Assembly (NCBI GenBank): GCA_937894355.1
Contig: CALCRD010000246.1
Span: 1 to 6,676 of the forward strand
Source of the DNA: an uncultured Bacillus sp.
GTDB taxonomy: Bacteria; Bacillota; Bacilli; Bacillales; Cytobacillaceae
Reading direction: 5' to 3'
Length of the DNA stretch: 6,676 nt
Under the pieces are notes generated by a model, which was not told the origin of the DNA, did not search any database, and worked only from the letters and a program-made list of their open reading frames with translations. Positions 1 through 6,613 of the stretch are shown one piece after another (the first letter of the stretch is position 1; every line of letters starts with the position of its first letter). The translations under genes were made by a program, and so were the position numbers.

Positions 1-2
1 AT

Positions 3-383
3 AAAAAGGTTGAGCGTAGAGGCAAAGCCCCAATCTATTTATCATGGCGATGGGAAGATGAGAGGTGGCCGAATGTTAATAATCCTAGTAGGACTTTTGA
101 GTGGATTGAGAGAGAACTAAAAATAGAAACTGTATTAAGGTCTGGTTCTTTTAATGGAGCTAAGGTAGGGTGTTTCTTATTGCAGGAGCCAAAGCGTTTA
201 GTTGCAAAAGAAAGAATAGGTATCTTACTTGATTATAAAACCCCAGCGTTAAACGGTCTATTATTTAAGGTGAGACTAGCCGTTCCAAACTTATGGGAAG
301 ATTCCTATGAATATTATGACCCATTTGGACGCAAGCGTGACTCGGATAATTCTCTAAAAGTGATTGCTCAGTATGAGTTCTAA
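3..383 (+). CDS. C-terminal part of a beta-rich, probably outer-membrane protein (5' end outside window)
   Basis: This frame is open from the window edge to TAA at 381-383, giving 126 visible residues, so the true start lies upstream. An internal TTG at 180 is not needed as a start because the frame continues before it. The visible part is rich in alternating hydrophobic/polar stretches separated by short turns (for example ERIGILLDY and LLFKVRLAV). It ends LKVIAQYEF, with hydrophobic residues at alternating positions and a terminal Phe, which resembles the C-terminal beta-signal read by the BAM complex. I do not recognise a family. Inference: the last strands of an outer-membrane barrel, possibly a porin or receptor serving the same glycan system. 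A soluble beta-sandwich protein is the alternative. It lies 18 nt upstream of the next gene, so it is likely in the same operon. The reading frame is firm; the function is weakly supported. Confidence 0.6.
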   Translation, partial: KKVERRGKAPIYLSWRWEDERWPNVNNPSRTFEWIERELKIETVLRSGSFNGAKVGCFLLQEPKRLVAKERIGILLDYKTPALNGLLFKVRLAVPNLWEDSYEYYDPFGRKRDSDNSLKVIAQYEF

Positions 384-390
384 GCTTTGG

Positions 391-396
391 AAGGGG
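391..396 (+). promoter_or_regulatory. Ribosome binding site that sets the start of the multidomain CBM/FnIII gene
   Basis: AAGGGG, within AAGGGGTGAT (391-400), is close to the complement of the 16S rRNA 3' end. It lies 5 nt before GTG 402 and 8 nt before TTG 405. The upstream in-frame TTG at 387 precedes this site and so cannot use it. The neighbouring DUF4838 gene has the same arrangement (strong SD, then GTG followed by a Leu codon). Start at GTG 402 is preferred, with TTG 405 as second choice. Confidence 0.65.
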
Positions 397-401
397 TGAT
401 A

Positions 402-2393
402 GTGTTGAATAAAAGAGTAAGTTTATTGTTATTTTTAACGTTTCTTGCTTATTTTGTCCTTACTTGTACAGCAAATGAAAACCTTATAAGAAACCCTAGT
501 TTCGAAGAAGGCTTATCTGGGTGGGATAACTGGATAGATAATAATATAGGGACGTATAGTTTAGACGGAAATTTAAGTTATACTGGAGAAATTTCAGTAG
601 TTTTTCAAGGAGTGCGTTCGGGTAGCCTCCACCAGCGAATTCAAATTGAAAAAAATAAAAGCTACAAAATTAGCACCTATTGCAAGACGAATCTTGTTGG
701 ACGCAATGAAGCTGCATCTTTATATATTAGATGGCAAGATGGAAACGGAAATTGGGACGATCAAAATTTGACTATAGTAACCATTCAAAACCCAATTAAT
801 CCTGATGAATGGTATTATCTATCGTCTACTGTTACTCCTCCTAAGGGGGCGGCTTATTGTGTTGTTATGTTGAGTGGCCAATTTCATAATGAACAGGGAA
901 CAGCGGTATGGTTTGACGAAGTAGAAATGTATGAGGTTGATGTTACACCTCCTATTCCTCCGCAAAATTGCGTATTATCAAGAAATAAAAACGGTTCAGT
1001 TTCCCTTAATTGGGATTTGGTTCCAGCATCAGATGGGGATTTACCCGTTAGAATTAATATTTACCGTTCCATAAACCCTGATTTTAAAATTGATAATGAT
1101 ACACTCATAGGTTCGGTAGGTGCAATCAATGGATGGATTGACAATACTTTAGAGAATAAGCGTTTGCGTTATTATTATAGACTTGTGGCTTTTGATAAAG
1201 CAAATAACTCAGCTCAAAGTGATATTTTAACGGCTAAAGGAATAGCAAACCTAACAGGAAAAATTGTAATTAACGTTAGTGGCTCTCTTGCAGGTTTTAA
1301 GGTGAAGCTACATAACGGATCAAACGATTACGTTTTTTTAACGGAGGCTGATGGAAGAATCCACTATGAAAATGTTTATGAGGGGGCATATGAATTAACT
1401 ATTGAAAAGGAGAACTATTGTCTTTATAAAAGTAGGGTGGATATTAACCCCGATGTTGATGTTGATCTTGGGGACATAACAATGGAATGGGATGATATAC
1501 CTCCGACAGCTCCAGAAAATGTGTTGGTAGTAAGTAGTAGCCCAGGACTGGTTGACGTATCATGGAGTCCTTCGGTATCAGATGATGTTGCCTATTACCG
1601 AATTTATCGAATAGATGAAAATGGGGTTAGACAATTAATCAAGACAGAAGTAATAGATAGGAATTATACAGATTTAAGTGTGAAAGGAGGAAAAAGATAC
1701 ATCTATATCATAACAGGTGTTGATTTTGCAAAAAATGAGTCTGCAGAAGCTTATAGCGAAGAAATTATTCCGGATATTCCCCCTGTACCTAGTCCAATTA
1801 ACCCTGTGGGAAATTATATTATCTTTGATGGTTCGCCTAATTTTAAGTGGAACGACTTAGATGGAGCCGATAAATATGATCTTGAACTAAGTAAGGATCG
1901 AAACTTTACCCCGGGGCAAATTATTCTAATTGAAAAGATAGCTAATAACCATACATACCAAGGGAACCTCACTGAAGGGACCTGGTATTGGCGAGTTCGG
2001 GCTAGATTTTTGACAGGTGTTATCGGACATTTTTCTGAGCCGGAATCCTTTGATTTTGTTATGAAGAAAGAAGAGATTGGCGGTTCAGGTTTAGTGTTGG
2101 TTGAACCACAATTAATTGCTCCTAAACGGCTTAACCAAAGTTGTCAAATTTGCTATGTATTAGATGAACTATCCACGGTAAGTATTCGGGTTTTTTCTAC
2201 CGACGGTCTTATTAAAAGATCTTTAGTTAATGAAACCCTAAAGGCAGGTGGGTTGCAAGAAATTGAGGTTTGGGATGGTAAAGATGATCGGGGTAACTAT
2301 GTAGCCAATGGCCTCTACCTAATCGAAATACTTATAAAATCAGGTAAAACTAAAAAGGTTAGAACGGTTGGTAGAGTTATAGTGATGAATTAG
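402..2393 (+). CDS. Secreted multidomain glycan-binding protein: CBM4/9-like, FnIII repeats, FlgD-like C-terminal domain
   Basis: 663 residues from GTG 402. Residues 1-24 are a signal peptide (KR, then a hydrophobic core, cleavage likely after TCTA). The Cys at 22 is not in a good lipobox. Residues 26-180 form a CBM4/9-like jelly roll opening NLIRNPSFEEG and closing with VWFDEVEMYEVD. Residues 182-279 are an FnIII domain starting TPPIPPQN. Residues 282-362 resemble a carboxypeptidase-regulatory/CnaB-like fold (LTGKIVI, TEADGRIHYENVYEGAYELTI). Residues 366-457 are a second FnIII, again introduced by a PPTAPENV linker. Residues 458-553 form a third FnIII-like domain with the GTWYWRVRA motif. 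Residues 565-663 are a FlgD-like Ig domain with WDGKDDRGNYVANGLYLIEI, ending GRVIVMN. No catalytic domain is visible, so binding or scaffolding is inferred. The tail also resembles type A sorting domains of type IX secretion cargo. It ends 16 nt before the PorV-like gene. Confidence 0.88.
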   Translation: MLNKRVSLLLFLTFLAYFVLTCTANENLIRNPSFEEGLSGWDNWIDNNIGTYSLDGNLSYTGEISVVFQGVRSGSLHQRIQIEKNKSYKISTYCKTNLVGRNEAASLYIRWQDGNGNWDDQNLTIVTIQNPINPDEWYYLSSTVTPPKGAAYCVVMLSGQFHNEQGTAVWFDEVEMYEVDVTPPIPPQNCVLSRNKNGSVSLNWDLVPASDGDLPVRINIYRSINPDFKIDNDTLIGSVGAINGWIDNTLENKRLRYYYRLVAFDKANNSAQSDILTAKGIANLTGKIVINVSGSLAGFKVKLHNGSNDYVFLTEADGRIHYENVYEGAYELTIEKENYCLYKSRVDINPDVDVDLGDITMEWDDIPPTAPENVLVVSSSPGLVDVSWSPSVSDDVAYYRIYRIDENGVRQLIKTEVIDRNYTDLSVKGGKRYIYIITGVDFAKNESAEAYSEEIIPDIPPVPSPINPVGNYIIFDGSPNFKWNDLDGADKYDLELSKDRNFTPGQIILIEKIANNHTYQGNLTEGTWYWRVRARFLTGVIGHFSEPESFDFVMKKEEIGGSGLVLVEPQLIAPKRLNQSCQICYVLDELSTVSIRVFSTDGLIKRSLVNETLKAGGLQEIEVWDGKDDRGNYVANGLYLIEILIKSGKTKKVRTVGRVIVMN

Positions 2394-2394
2394 C

Positions 2395-2402
2395 AAGGAG
2401 GG
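2395..2402 (+). promoter_or_regulatory. Ribosome binding site of the PorV-like gene
   Basis: AAGGAGGG lies 7 nt before ATG 2410, immediately after the TAG of the upstream gene. This is a near-consensus Shine-Dalgarno and supports ATG 2410 as the start. Confidence 0.8.
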
Positions 2403-2409
2403 ATATTAA

Positions 2410-3207
2410 ATGAAGAAGATAAAACTATTAGTGATTCTCGCAGTGCTAGGGTTATATGTTACAACTGTAGAAGGGGCATTTAACCAAAAAAATGGCGTGC
2501 GAAGCGCTGGAATGGGTAATGCGTTTACAGCAGTGGCTGATGATGTGACTGGGATGAGTTGGAATCCAGCTGGTTTGGCGCGGACCACAACAGAAGTTAG
2601 TTTTTCTAATGCAGACCTTATGGGTCTTGGCTTAACATATTCTTTGTATGCTGGAGCAATTGATTTTAAAGGAAATTCTTTTGGTGTCCTATGTTCAGAA
2701 GTAAAAGATACAATATTGCCTTATAAAGAACAAATGGTAACCGTTGGGGTTGGGAAAAAGATTAGAGAGTTGGGTTTGGGTGTCAGTTTTGATTTTTATA
2801 AATTGGCTTCGTATGAAAACGCTCAGGGGCAAGGTTTTAATGTTGGTATGCTATATGAGAAGAAACTTGGTTTTGGTTATTTATCGCTTGGCGGGGCAAT
2901 GAAAAACATATTAAACAGGTTGAAATACACGACGGGTACTATTGAGTCCCTCAAAACAAAACTTGTTCTTGGGATGGCTTATGTGTTGCCTAATGAATCG
3001 ATTTTAGCAATAGATATCACCGATGACGAATTAAATTTAGGTTACGAGTATATTTTATCTAATAATTTTTCATGCAGGGCTGGGCTTAATAACGGGAAGT
3101 TCACAAGCGGTTTTACTGTTGGCATGAAGGGTTGGTATTGTGACTATGCATTTTTAATGCGTGATCTCGGGAATGAAAGCAGGCTTTCTGTAGGGGTGAA
3201 GTTTTAG
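2410..3207 (+). CDS. PorV/UPF0164-family-like outer membrane beta-barrel protein
   Basis: 265 residues from ATG 2410. A signal peptide covers about residues 1-22 (MKKIKLLVILAVLGLYVTTVEG). It is followed by the family-typical N-terminal motif at residues 29-57, with key parts RSAGMGNAFTAVADD and WNPAGLA. The rest consists of alternating amphipathic strands with aromatic girdle residues and Gly-rich turns (LGLTYSLYAG, GFGYLSLGGAM, LNLGYEYIL). The end is SVGVKF, a C-terminal Phe strand as in BAM-inserted barrels. Known of the family: PorV (LptO) in Bacteroidetes acts with the type IX secretion system, shuttling cargo at the outer membrane, while other members are uncharacterised. At 265 residues it is on the short side for PorV/PorQ proteins. 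It sits between two secreted CBM proteins with 16-nt gaps on both sides, so a role in their export or attachment is inferred. Family call is good; exact function is uncertain. Confidence 0.82.
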   Translation: MKKIKLLVILAVLGLYVTTVEGAFNQKNGVRSAGMGNAFTAVADDVTGMSWNPAGLARTTTEVSFSNADLMGLGLTYSLYAGAIDFKGNSFGVLCSEVKDTILPYKEQMVTVGVGKKIRELGLGVSFDFYKLASYENAQGQGFNVGMLYEKKLGFGYLSLGGAMKNILNRLKYTTGTIESLKTKLVLGMAYVLPNESILAIDITDDELNLGYEYILSNNFSCRAGLNNGKFTSGFTVGMKGWYCDYAFLMRDLGNESRLSVGVKF

Positions 3208-3210
3208 TTT

Positions 3211-3218
3211 AGGAGGGG
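3211..3218 (+). promoter_or_regulatory. Ribosome binding site of the DUF4838 gene
   Basis: AGGAGGGG precedes GTG 3224 by 5 nt. An ATG at 3219 abuts the site directly and lies in another frame that closes after about 33 codons. The GTG frame yields a signal peptide followed by the conserved domains, so GTG 3224 is the start. Confidence 0.78.
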
Positions 3219-3223
3219 ATGAA

Positions 3224-5887
3224 GTGTTACAAAAAACGCGATTGGTTACCTTGGCTATATTATTGGTGTTGTGCAGTAGCGCTATTTTTTCTGCCAATCC
3301 TTCTGAAGTTTGCCTTATAGGTGATGGCAAAGCAAATGTAGTAATTGTCTTGCCTAAAAAAGTTACACTTACAGAGCAGTTGGCTGCTAATGAAATAACG
3401 GATTACTTTTATCGATCAACAGGTGTATCAATTAACATTTATAAAGAGACAGATAGTATTCCCTCAAGTTTAGTTCAAATTCATGTTGGCAGAACTAATA
3501 ACTGCAACCTTGATCTCAAGCTTCCAGTAGATGTTTTGCCTGATGAAATATTTATTAAAAGTAATGCAAACAGAATATATTTAGTAGGTGGGGGTGATTT
3601 AGGAACAAGATTTGCAGCCTATGAGTTTTTGAAAATTTTTTTAGGGATACGTTGGTTTATTCCAACGGAATTATTTGAATATGTTCCCCGGCAGAAAACC
3701 GTTTCTACAAAAATGCCTATAGATATCCACAAAAAACCGGCCTTTGAGCTAAGGGTATTTGGATATATATGGTCGGGTGAAAATTGCAGTTATGTTGGAA
3801 AAAAAGATGCTCAGTATGGTTGTGACTTATGGGCTACAAGAAATATGTTAACTGTAGATAGCAAAGGGAGACCTTTTGATTTTTCTCACAATTTATTTGG
3901 AATAGTACCCCCTGAAAAATATGGCGAATCCCACCCGGAGTATTACCCGTTGGTAAAGGGTAAAAGAGTGGTTCCAACTGGGCCAGTCGGGTGGCAACCT
4001 TGTACGAGCAATCCTGATCTTGTTCGTTTATCAATAGAAGCAGCAAAAGACTTTTTTACTAATAATCCTGAGAAAGATACCTTTTCGCTAGGAATTAATG
4101 ATGGTGGCGATTGGTGTGAATGTGATGCTTGTAGAGCGATGGATTTAACCGAGCGGGAATTCCGTGGCAGAATTATTAGATCTGAAAGATATTATGCCTA
4201 TGTTAACCAAGTTGCTAAGGAATTACGTAAAACCCATCCCAACAAATACTTAGGAACGATTGCATACCTAGAAGTAGAGTTACCTCCTGAGGGATTTAAG
4301 CTTGAACCAAATGTGAAAGTTTATATTACTCAAGATACTAGCCAATATTATGACCCTGAGTACCGGGAAGAAGATTACAGGATGCTGGAAAAATGGTCTA
4401 AATGTGCAAGCTATGTTGGTAAATACGATTATTATGGACTTTGGGTCTTACCTAGATATTACCCTAATTTAGTACAAAATGATTTATGCGAATCAAAGGC
4501 TCTCGGAGTGCGAGCATATTATACAGAAGATGTGCCTAAATGGTTAAATGAAGGCCCTTTTCTTTATGTTGCTTCGAAGCTAATGTGGGATCCTAAATTG
4601 AATGCTAACGAATTAATTGATGAATTCTGTGAGAAGATGTTTGGCAAAGCTGCAGAGCCTATGAAACGATATTTTAAAATTTTGGAGGATACATGGAAAA
4701 AACCACGAAAGGGGAAATGGTTTGAGGGTTTAGCAGATATTCTTGCCGAAGCAAACTTATATGACATGGACATAATAAGGCAATTTGAAGAGTGTATTGA
4801 GCTTGCTCTTCTTCAAGCTAATGATGAGTTAGCCAAAGAGCGTATTTCTTTTTTCGCTAAAGGGTTACAATTTACCAAGCATTATGTTGAATCGAATGAA
4901 ATAATGAAAATCAAGCCTCAGAAAGTGGAATCTGAAGTTCAAATAAAAGATATTTTAAATATGGCACAACAACTTGAGTCTTTAAATAATAAGAGACGCA
5001 TTTTTGAAAGAGAGTTACTACAACAAAAAGGCCTTGCCGGTGGAACTCTTCGCTGGGTAATTGATGATTTAGGATTTGCAAGTTGGGAGCCATATGTAGA
5101 TGTCGGTATCAATAATCTGTTTGAACCTATCAGCAATTTTTATTTACAGAAACCAAAAAATGAACAAGTTAACTTTTGGCAGGCTATTATTGCAGATTAC
5201 TCTGGTTCGAAGATCGCGGATTATGCCCAAGTTCAATTAATTAGAGCGTTAGGGGAAGAAAATTTAATAAACATGGTCAATAACGCTTCGTTTGAAGAAG
5301 GGGATCTTTATTGGGATACTTGGACAGCTGGGGTTGGCAAGTTTAGTATTGATAAAAATGTTCACAGGACTGGATCTGCCTCAGCTCAATTGAAGGGTAT
5401 GAAAAATGGAGGTTGTTTCATACAAGGAATCCCTATTGAGAAGGGCAAGTTGTATTGGTTTCGGGGTTTTATGAAAACTGATTCTCAGAACAAAAAAGGT
5501 ACTTATATCAGAATAAGGTGGAAGGACAGTAGAGGTAATTGGACTCAGGAAGGTAAAGATGTCTTTATTCGTCCTGATTATCAAAAGAACATGAATGAAT
5601 GGCAAGAGCTTTCTACTTTTTTTACCCCGCCTGCTGGGGTACAATATGCTGTGATTTTGCTTTTGGGGGAAGGACATGAAAGTGAAGAGGTCTCTAGCTG
5701 GTTCGAAGATATTGTAATGTATGAGATTGGGGATTCATCGCAAACACAAGAGGAGATAAATGTATTAACAAAAGTAGGACCGGAAAATTTAGTTCTCAAC
5801 TCTAGCTTCGAGGATGGTTTTGCAAGCTGGGATACTTGGGCTGCTGGCGCTGGGGAATTTGTTTTAGACTTTACAATTTTCTGCTAA
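3224..5887 (+). CDS. Secreted DUF4838 putative glycoside hydrolase with C-terminal CBM4/9-like modules, truncated by a frameshift
   Basis: 887 residues as read. Residues 1-24 are a signal peptide (cleavage after IFSA). Residues 40-178 match the GH67-N/GH20-N-like domain preceding many glycosidase barrels: EQLAANEITDYFYRSTG, LPDEIFIKS, YLVGGGDLGTRFAAYEFL, LGIRWFIP, KKPAFELR. Residues 215-480 show DUF4838 hallmarks: ESHPEYYPLVKGKR (235-248), QPCTSNP (258-264) and GINDGGDWCECDACR (290-304), with a CxCxxC cluster at 298/300/303. Residues 500-675 look mainly helical. Residues 679-836 are a CBM4/9-like module; a second begins at 853 (ENLVLNSSFEDG) but the frame ends abnormally after VLD at 880-882. 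As I recall, some DUF4838 proteins were placed in GH163 (endo-beta-N-acetylglucosaminidases), but substrate cannot be read here. Repaired, the protein would have about 1010 residues. The catalytic region is intact, so it may still work with one CBM. There is no FlgD-like tail, unlike the upstream gene. Confidence 0.88.
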   Translation: MLQKTRLVTLAILLVLCSSAIFSANPSEVCLIGDGKANVVIVLPKKVTLTEQLAANEITDYFYRSTGVSINIYKETDSIPSSLVQIHVGRTNNCNLDLKLPVDVLPDEIFIKSNANRIYLVGGGDLGTRFAAYEFLKIFLGIRWFIPTELFEYVPRQKTVSTKMPIDIHKKPAFELRVFGYIWSGENCSYVGKKDAQYGCDLWATRNMLTVDSKGRPFDFSHNLFGIVPPEKYGESHPEYYPLVKGKRVVPTGPVGWQPCTSNPDLVRLSIEAAKDFFTNNPEKDTFSLGINDGGDWCECDACRAMDLTEREFRGRIIRSERYYAYVNQVAKELRKTHPNKYLGTIAYLEVELPPEGFKLEPNVKVYITQDTSQYYDPEYREEDYRMLEKWSKCASYVGKYDYYGLWVLPRYYPNLVQNDLCESKALGVRAYYTEDVPKWLNEGPFLYVASKLMWDPKLNANELIDEFCEKMFGKAAEPMKRYFKILEDTWKKPRKGKWFEGLADILAEANLYDMDIIRQFEECIELALLQANDELAKERISFFAKGLQFTKHYVESNEIMKIKPQKVESEVQIKDILNMAQQLESLNNKRRIFERELLQQKGLAGGTLRWVIDDLGFASWEPYVDVGINNLFEPISNFYLQKPKNEQVNFWQAIIADYSGSKIADYAQVQLIRALGEENLINMVNNASFEEGDLYWDTWTAGVGKFSIDKNVHRTGSASAQLKGMKNGGCFIQGIPIEKGKLYWFRGFMKTDSQNKKGTYIRIRWKDSRGNWTQEGKDVFIRPDYQKNMNEWQELSTFFTPPAGVQYAVILLLGEGHESEEVSSWFEDIVMYEIGDSSQTQEEINVLTKVGPENLVLNSSFEDGFASWDTWAAGAGEFVLDFTIFC

Positions 5888-6224
5888 AATATCAGGTGCA
5901 AAAGAATCTTGTTATTTACAGAGGATCCCAGTAGAGCCGGGGAAAACCTATAATATAAGTTGCTATGTTCGTACCGATTCACGTAATAGGGATGGAACAG
6001 TTTTAGTTATTCGAAGGCAAACTCTAGACGGCAAATGGATAGATGATAATGAGGATATTCTGGTAAAGATTAAGGGAAGGATTGAACCTGAAAAATGGTA
6101 TCAGTTATCTGCAGAATTTACTATACCGCCTGATGTTGGATTCTGCGTTATTTTACTATCCTCGAAAGGACATGAAGATAGCTTTACATTTAGTTGGTTT
6201 GATGATGTCTCTATGGTTGAGGTT
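5258..6224 (+). repeat. Two tandem diverged CBM4/9-like module repeats
   Basis: Copy A (5258-5731) and copy B (5780-6224, crossing the frameshift) encode the same module. Shared blocks, in order: A-SFEEG / SSFEDG; WDTWTAGVGKF / WDTWAAGAGEF; IPIEKGK / IPVEPGK; KTDSQNKKGT / RTDSRNRDGT; EWQELSTFFTPP / KWYQLSAEFTIPP; VILLLGEGHE / VILLSSKGHE; SWFEDIVMYEI / SWFDDVSMVEV. The CBM of the first secreted protein (477-941) is a third relative. Divergence at DNA level shows an old duplication rather than a recent one. Copy B lacks the segment equivalent to KNVHRTGSA of copy A. Confidence 0.85.
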
Positions 6225-6248
6225 AGTAAAAGTGAAAATAAGATCTAG
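5880..6248 (+). pseudogene. Out-of-frame remainder of the DUF4838 protein's second CBM4/9-like module
   Basis: Reading from TCT at 5880 in a frame shifted by +1 relative to the upstream CDS gives 122 residues (SAKISGAKESCYLQRIPVEP...) to TAG at 6246-6248. They align block by block with the preceding CBM copy: RTDSRNRDGT, GKWIDDNEDI, EKWYQLSAEFTIPP, FCVILLSSKGHE, SWFDDVSMVEV. There is no ribosome binding site or plausible start at the beginning, so this is the severed end of the upstream gene and not a separate gene. Between the conserved Asp codon (5867-5869) and Ser codon 5880 there are 10 nt, where the sister copy has 27. Seventeen nt are therefore missing by that alignment, which accounts for the shift. 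The intended protein would end SKSENKI with no further domain. A sequencing or assembly error is an alternative explanation. Confidence 0.85.
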
Positions 6249-6613
6249 ATTGAACATATTTAGAAAATTGACTTTTTCAGCATCCTAGTGAACAAATATA
6301 GTAGTGCTTTTTTTAACCTACCAATAATCTGCATTACATAGGGCAAAGTGATATCAATAGCCCTGATAGAATGAGAGCTAGTCACCATAAGCCCGATAAT
6401 GAAGAGCAATACTGTAGCATTTCCCACTAATTAGGATGGCAAAATGGAAAAGAGAAAAATTGCTATAGTTTGCCGTTTGCCTGAGTGAACTGAAAACTAT
6501 TGGTTTTTAATTTTTTTAGCGAACAAAAAGTATAAAAAAACCATTTTTAGCTGTTATGACCCTGGATGACCGTAGGTTGAATAGCATGACAACTTCAATT
6601 AAGAGGTTTTGCC
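6249..6613. other. Intergenic stretch without a convincing gene
   Basis: About 365 nt follow the operon with stops in all forward frames at short intervals. It contains a minus-strand frame of 55 codons (6260-6427, GTG start, no ribosome binding site), a plus-strand 14-codon peptide at 6444-6488 (MEKRKIAIVCRLPE), and an AT-rich inverted repeat at 6501-6543. None is well supported as a gene. I saw no tRNA, CRISPR-like repeats or clear insertion-sequence ends. A T7 run near 6308-6314 has no GC-rich stem before it. Confidence 0.5.
6501..6548 (+). terminator. Possible weak terminator: AT-rich inverted repeat followed by a T run
   Basis: TGGTTTTT (6501-6508) pairs with AAAAACCA (6536-6543) and is followed by TTTTT (6544-6548). 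An inner pairing of TTTTT (around 6512-6517) with AAAAA (6525-6529) could extend the hairpin around AGCGAAC. Only three G-C type pairs stabilise the outer stem, and it lies about 250 nt past the end of the gene. It could end the operon transcript but may equally be chance in AT-rich DNA. Confidence 0.3.

Noticed and set aside
387..401. Upstream TTG 387 start for the multidomain CBM/FnIII gene
   Set aside because: It lies before the Shine-Dalgarno at 391-396 and adds five residues ahead of the signal peptide; GTG 402 is better placed.
459..473. Lipoprotein processing of the multidomain protein at Cys 22
   Set aside because: The residues before the Cys (V-L-T) do not fit a lipobox, which needs a small residue such as Ala, Gly or Ser at -1; signal peptidase I cleavage after TCTA fits better.
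3219..3320. Short ATG frame overlapping the start of the DUF4838 gene (MKCYKKRDW...)
   Set aside because: The ATG touches the Shine-Dalgarno, closes after about 33 codons, and the overlapping GTG frame contains a signal peptide leading into conserved domains.
5381..5799. Minus-strand open frames across the CBM modules
   Set aside because: They are antisense to clearly conserved CBM coding sequence, overlap one another and show no domains or ribosome binding sites.
5870..5890. Programmed ribosomal frameshift joining the two halves of CBM copy B
   Set aside because: There is no convincing slippery heptamer or downstream stimulator, and a conserved stretch of about nine residues is missing, which fits a deletion better than recoding.
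6082..6288. Plus-strand frame from 6082 (68 codons)
   Set aside because: It overlaps the frame that carries the conserved second half of CBM copy B; its own translation has no recognisable content.
6444..6569. TGA read as a sense codon in the downstream fragment
   Set aside because: The operon genes encode Trp with TGG and Gly with GGN and contain no in-frame TGA, and the fragment soon meets another TGA and a TAG.
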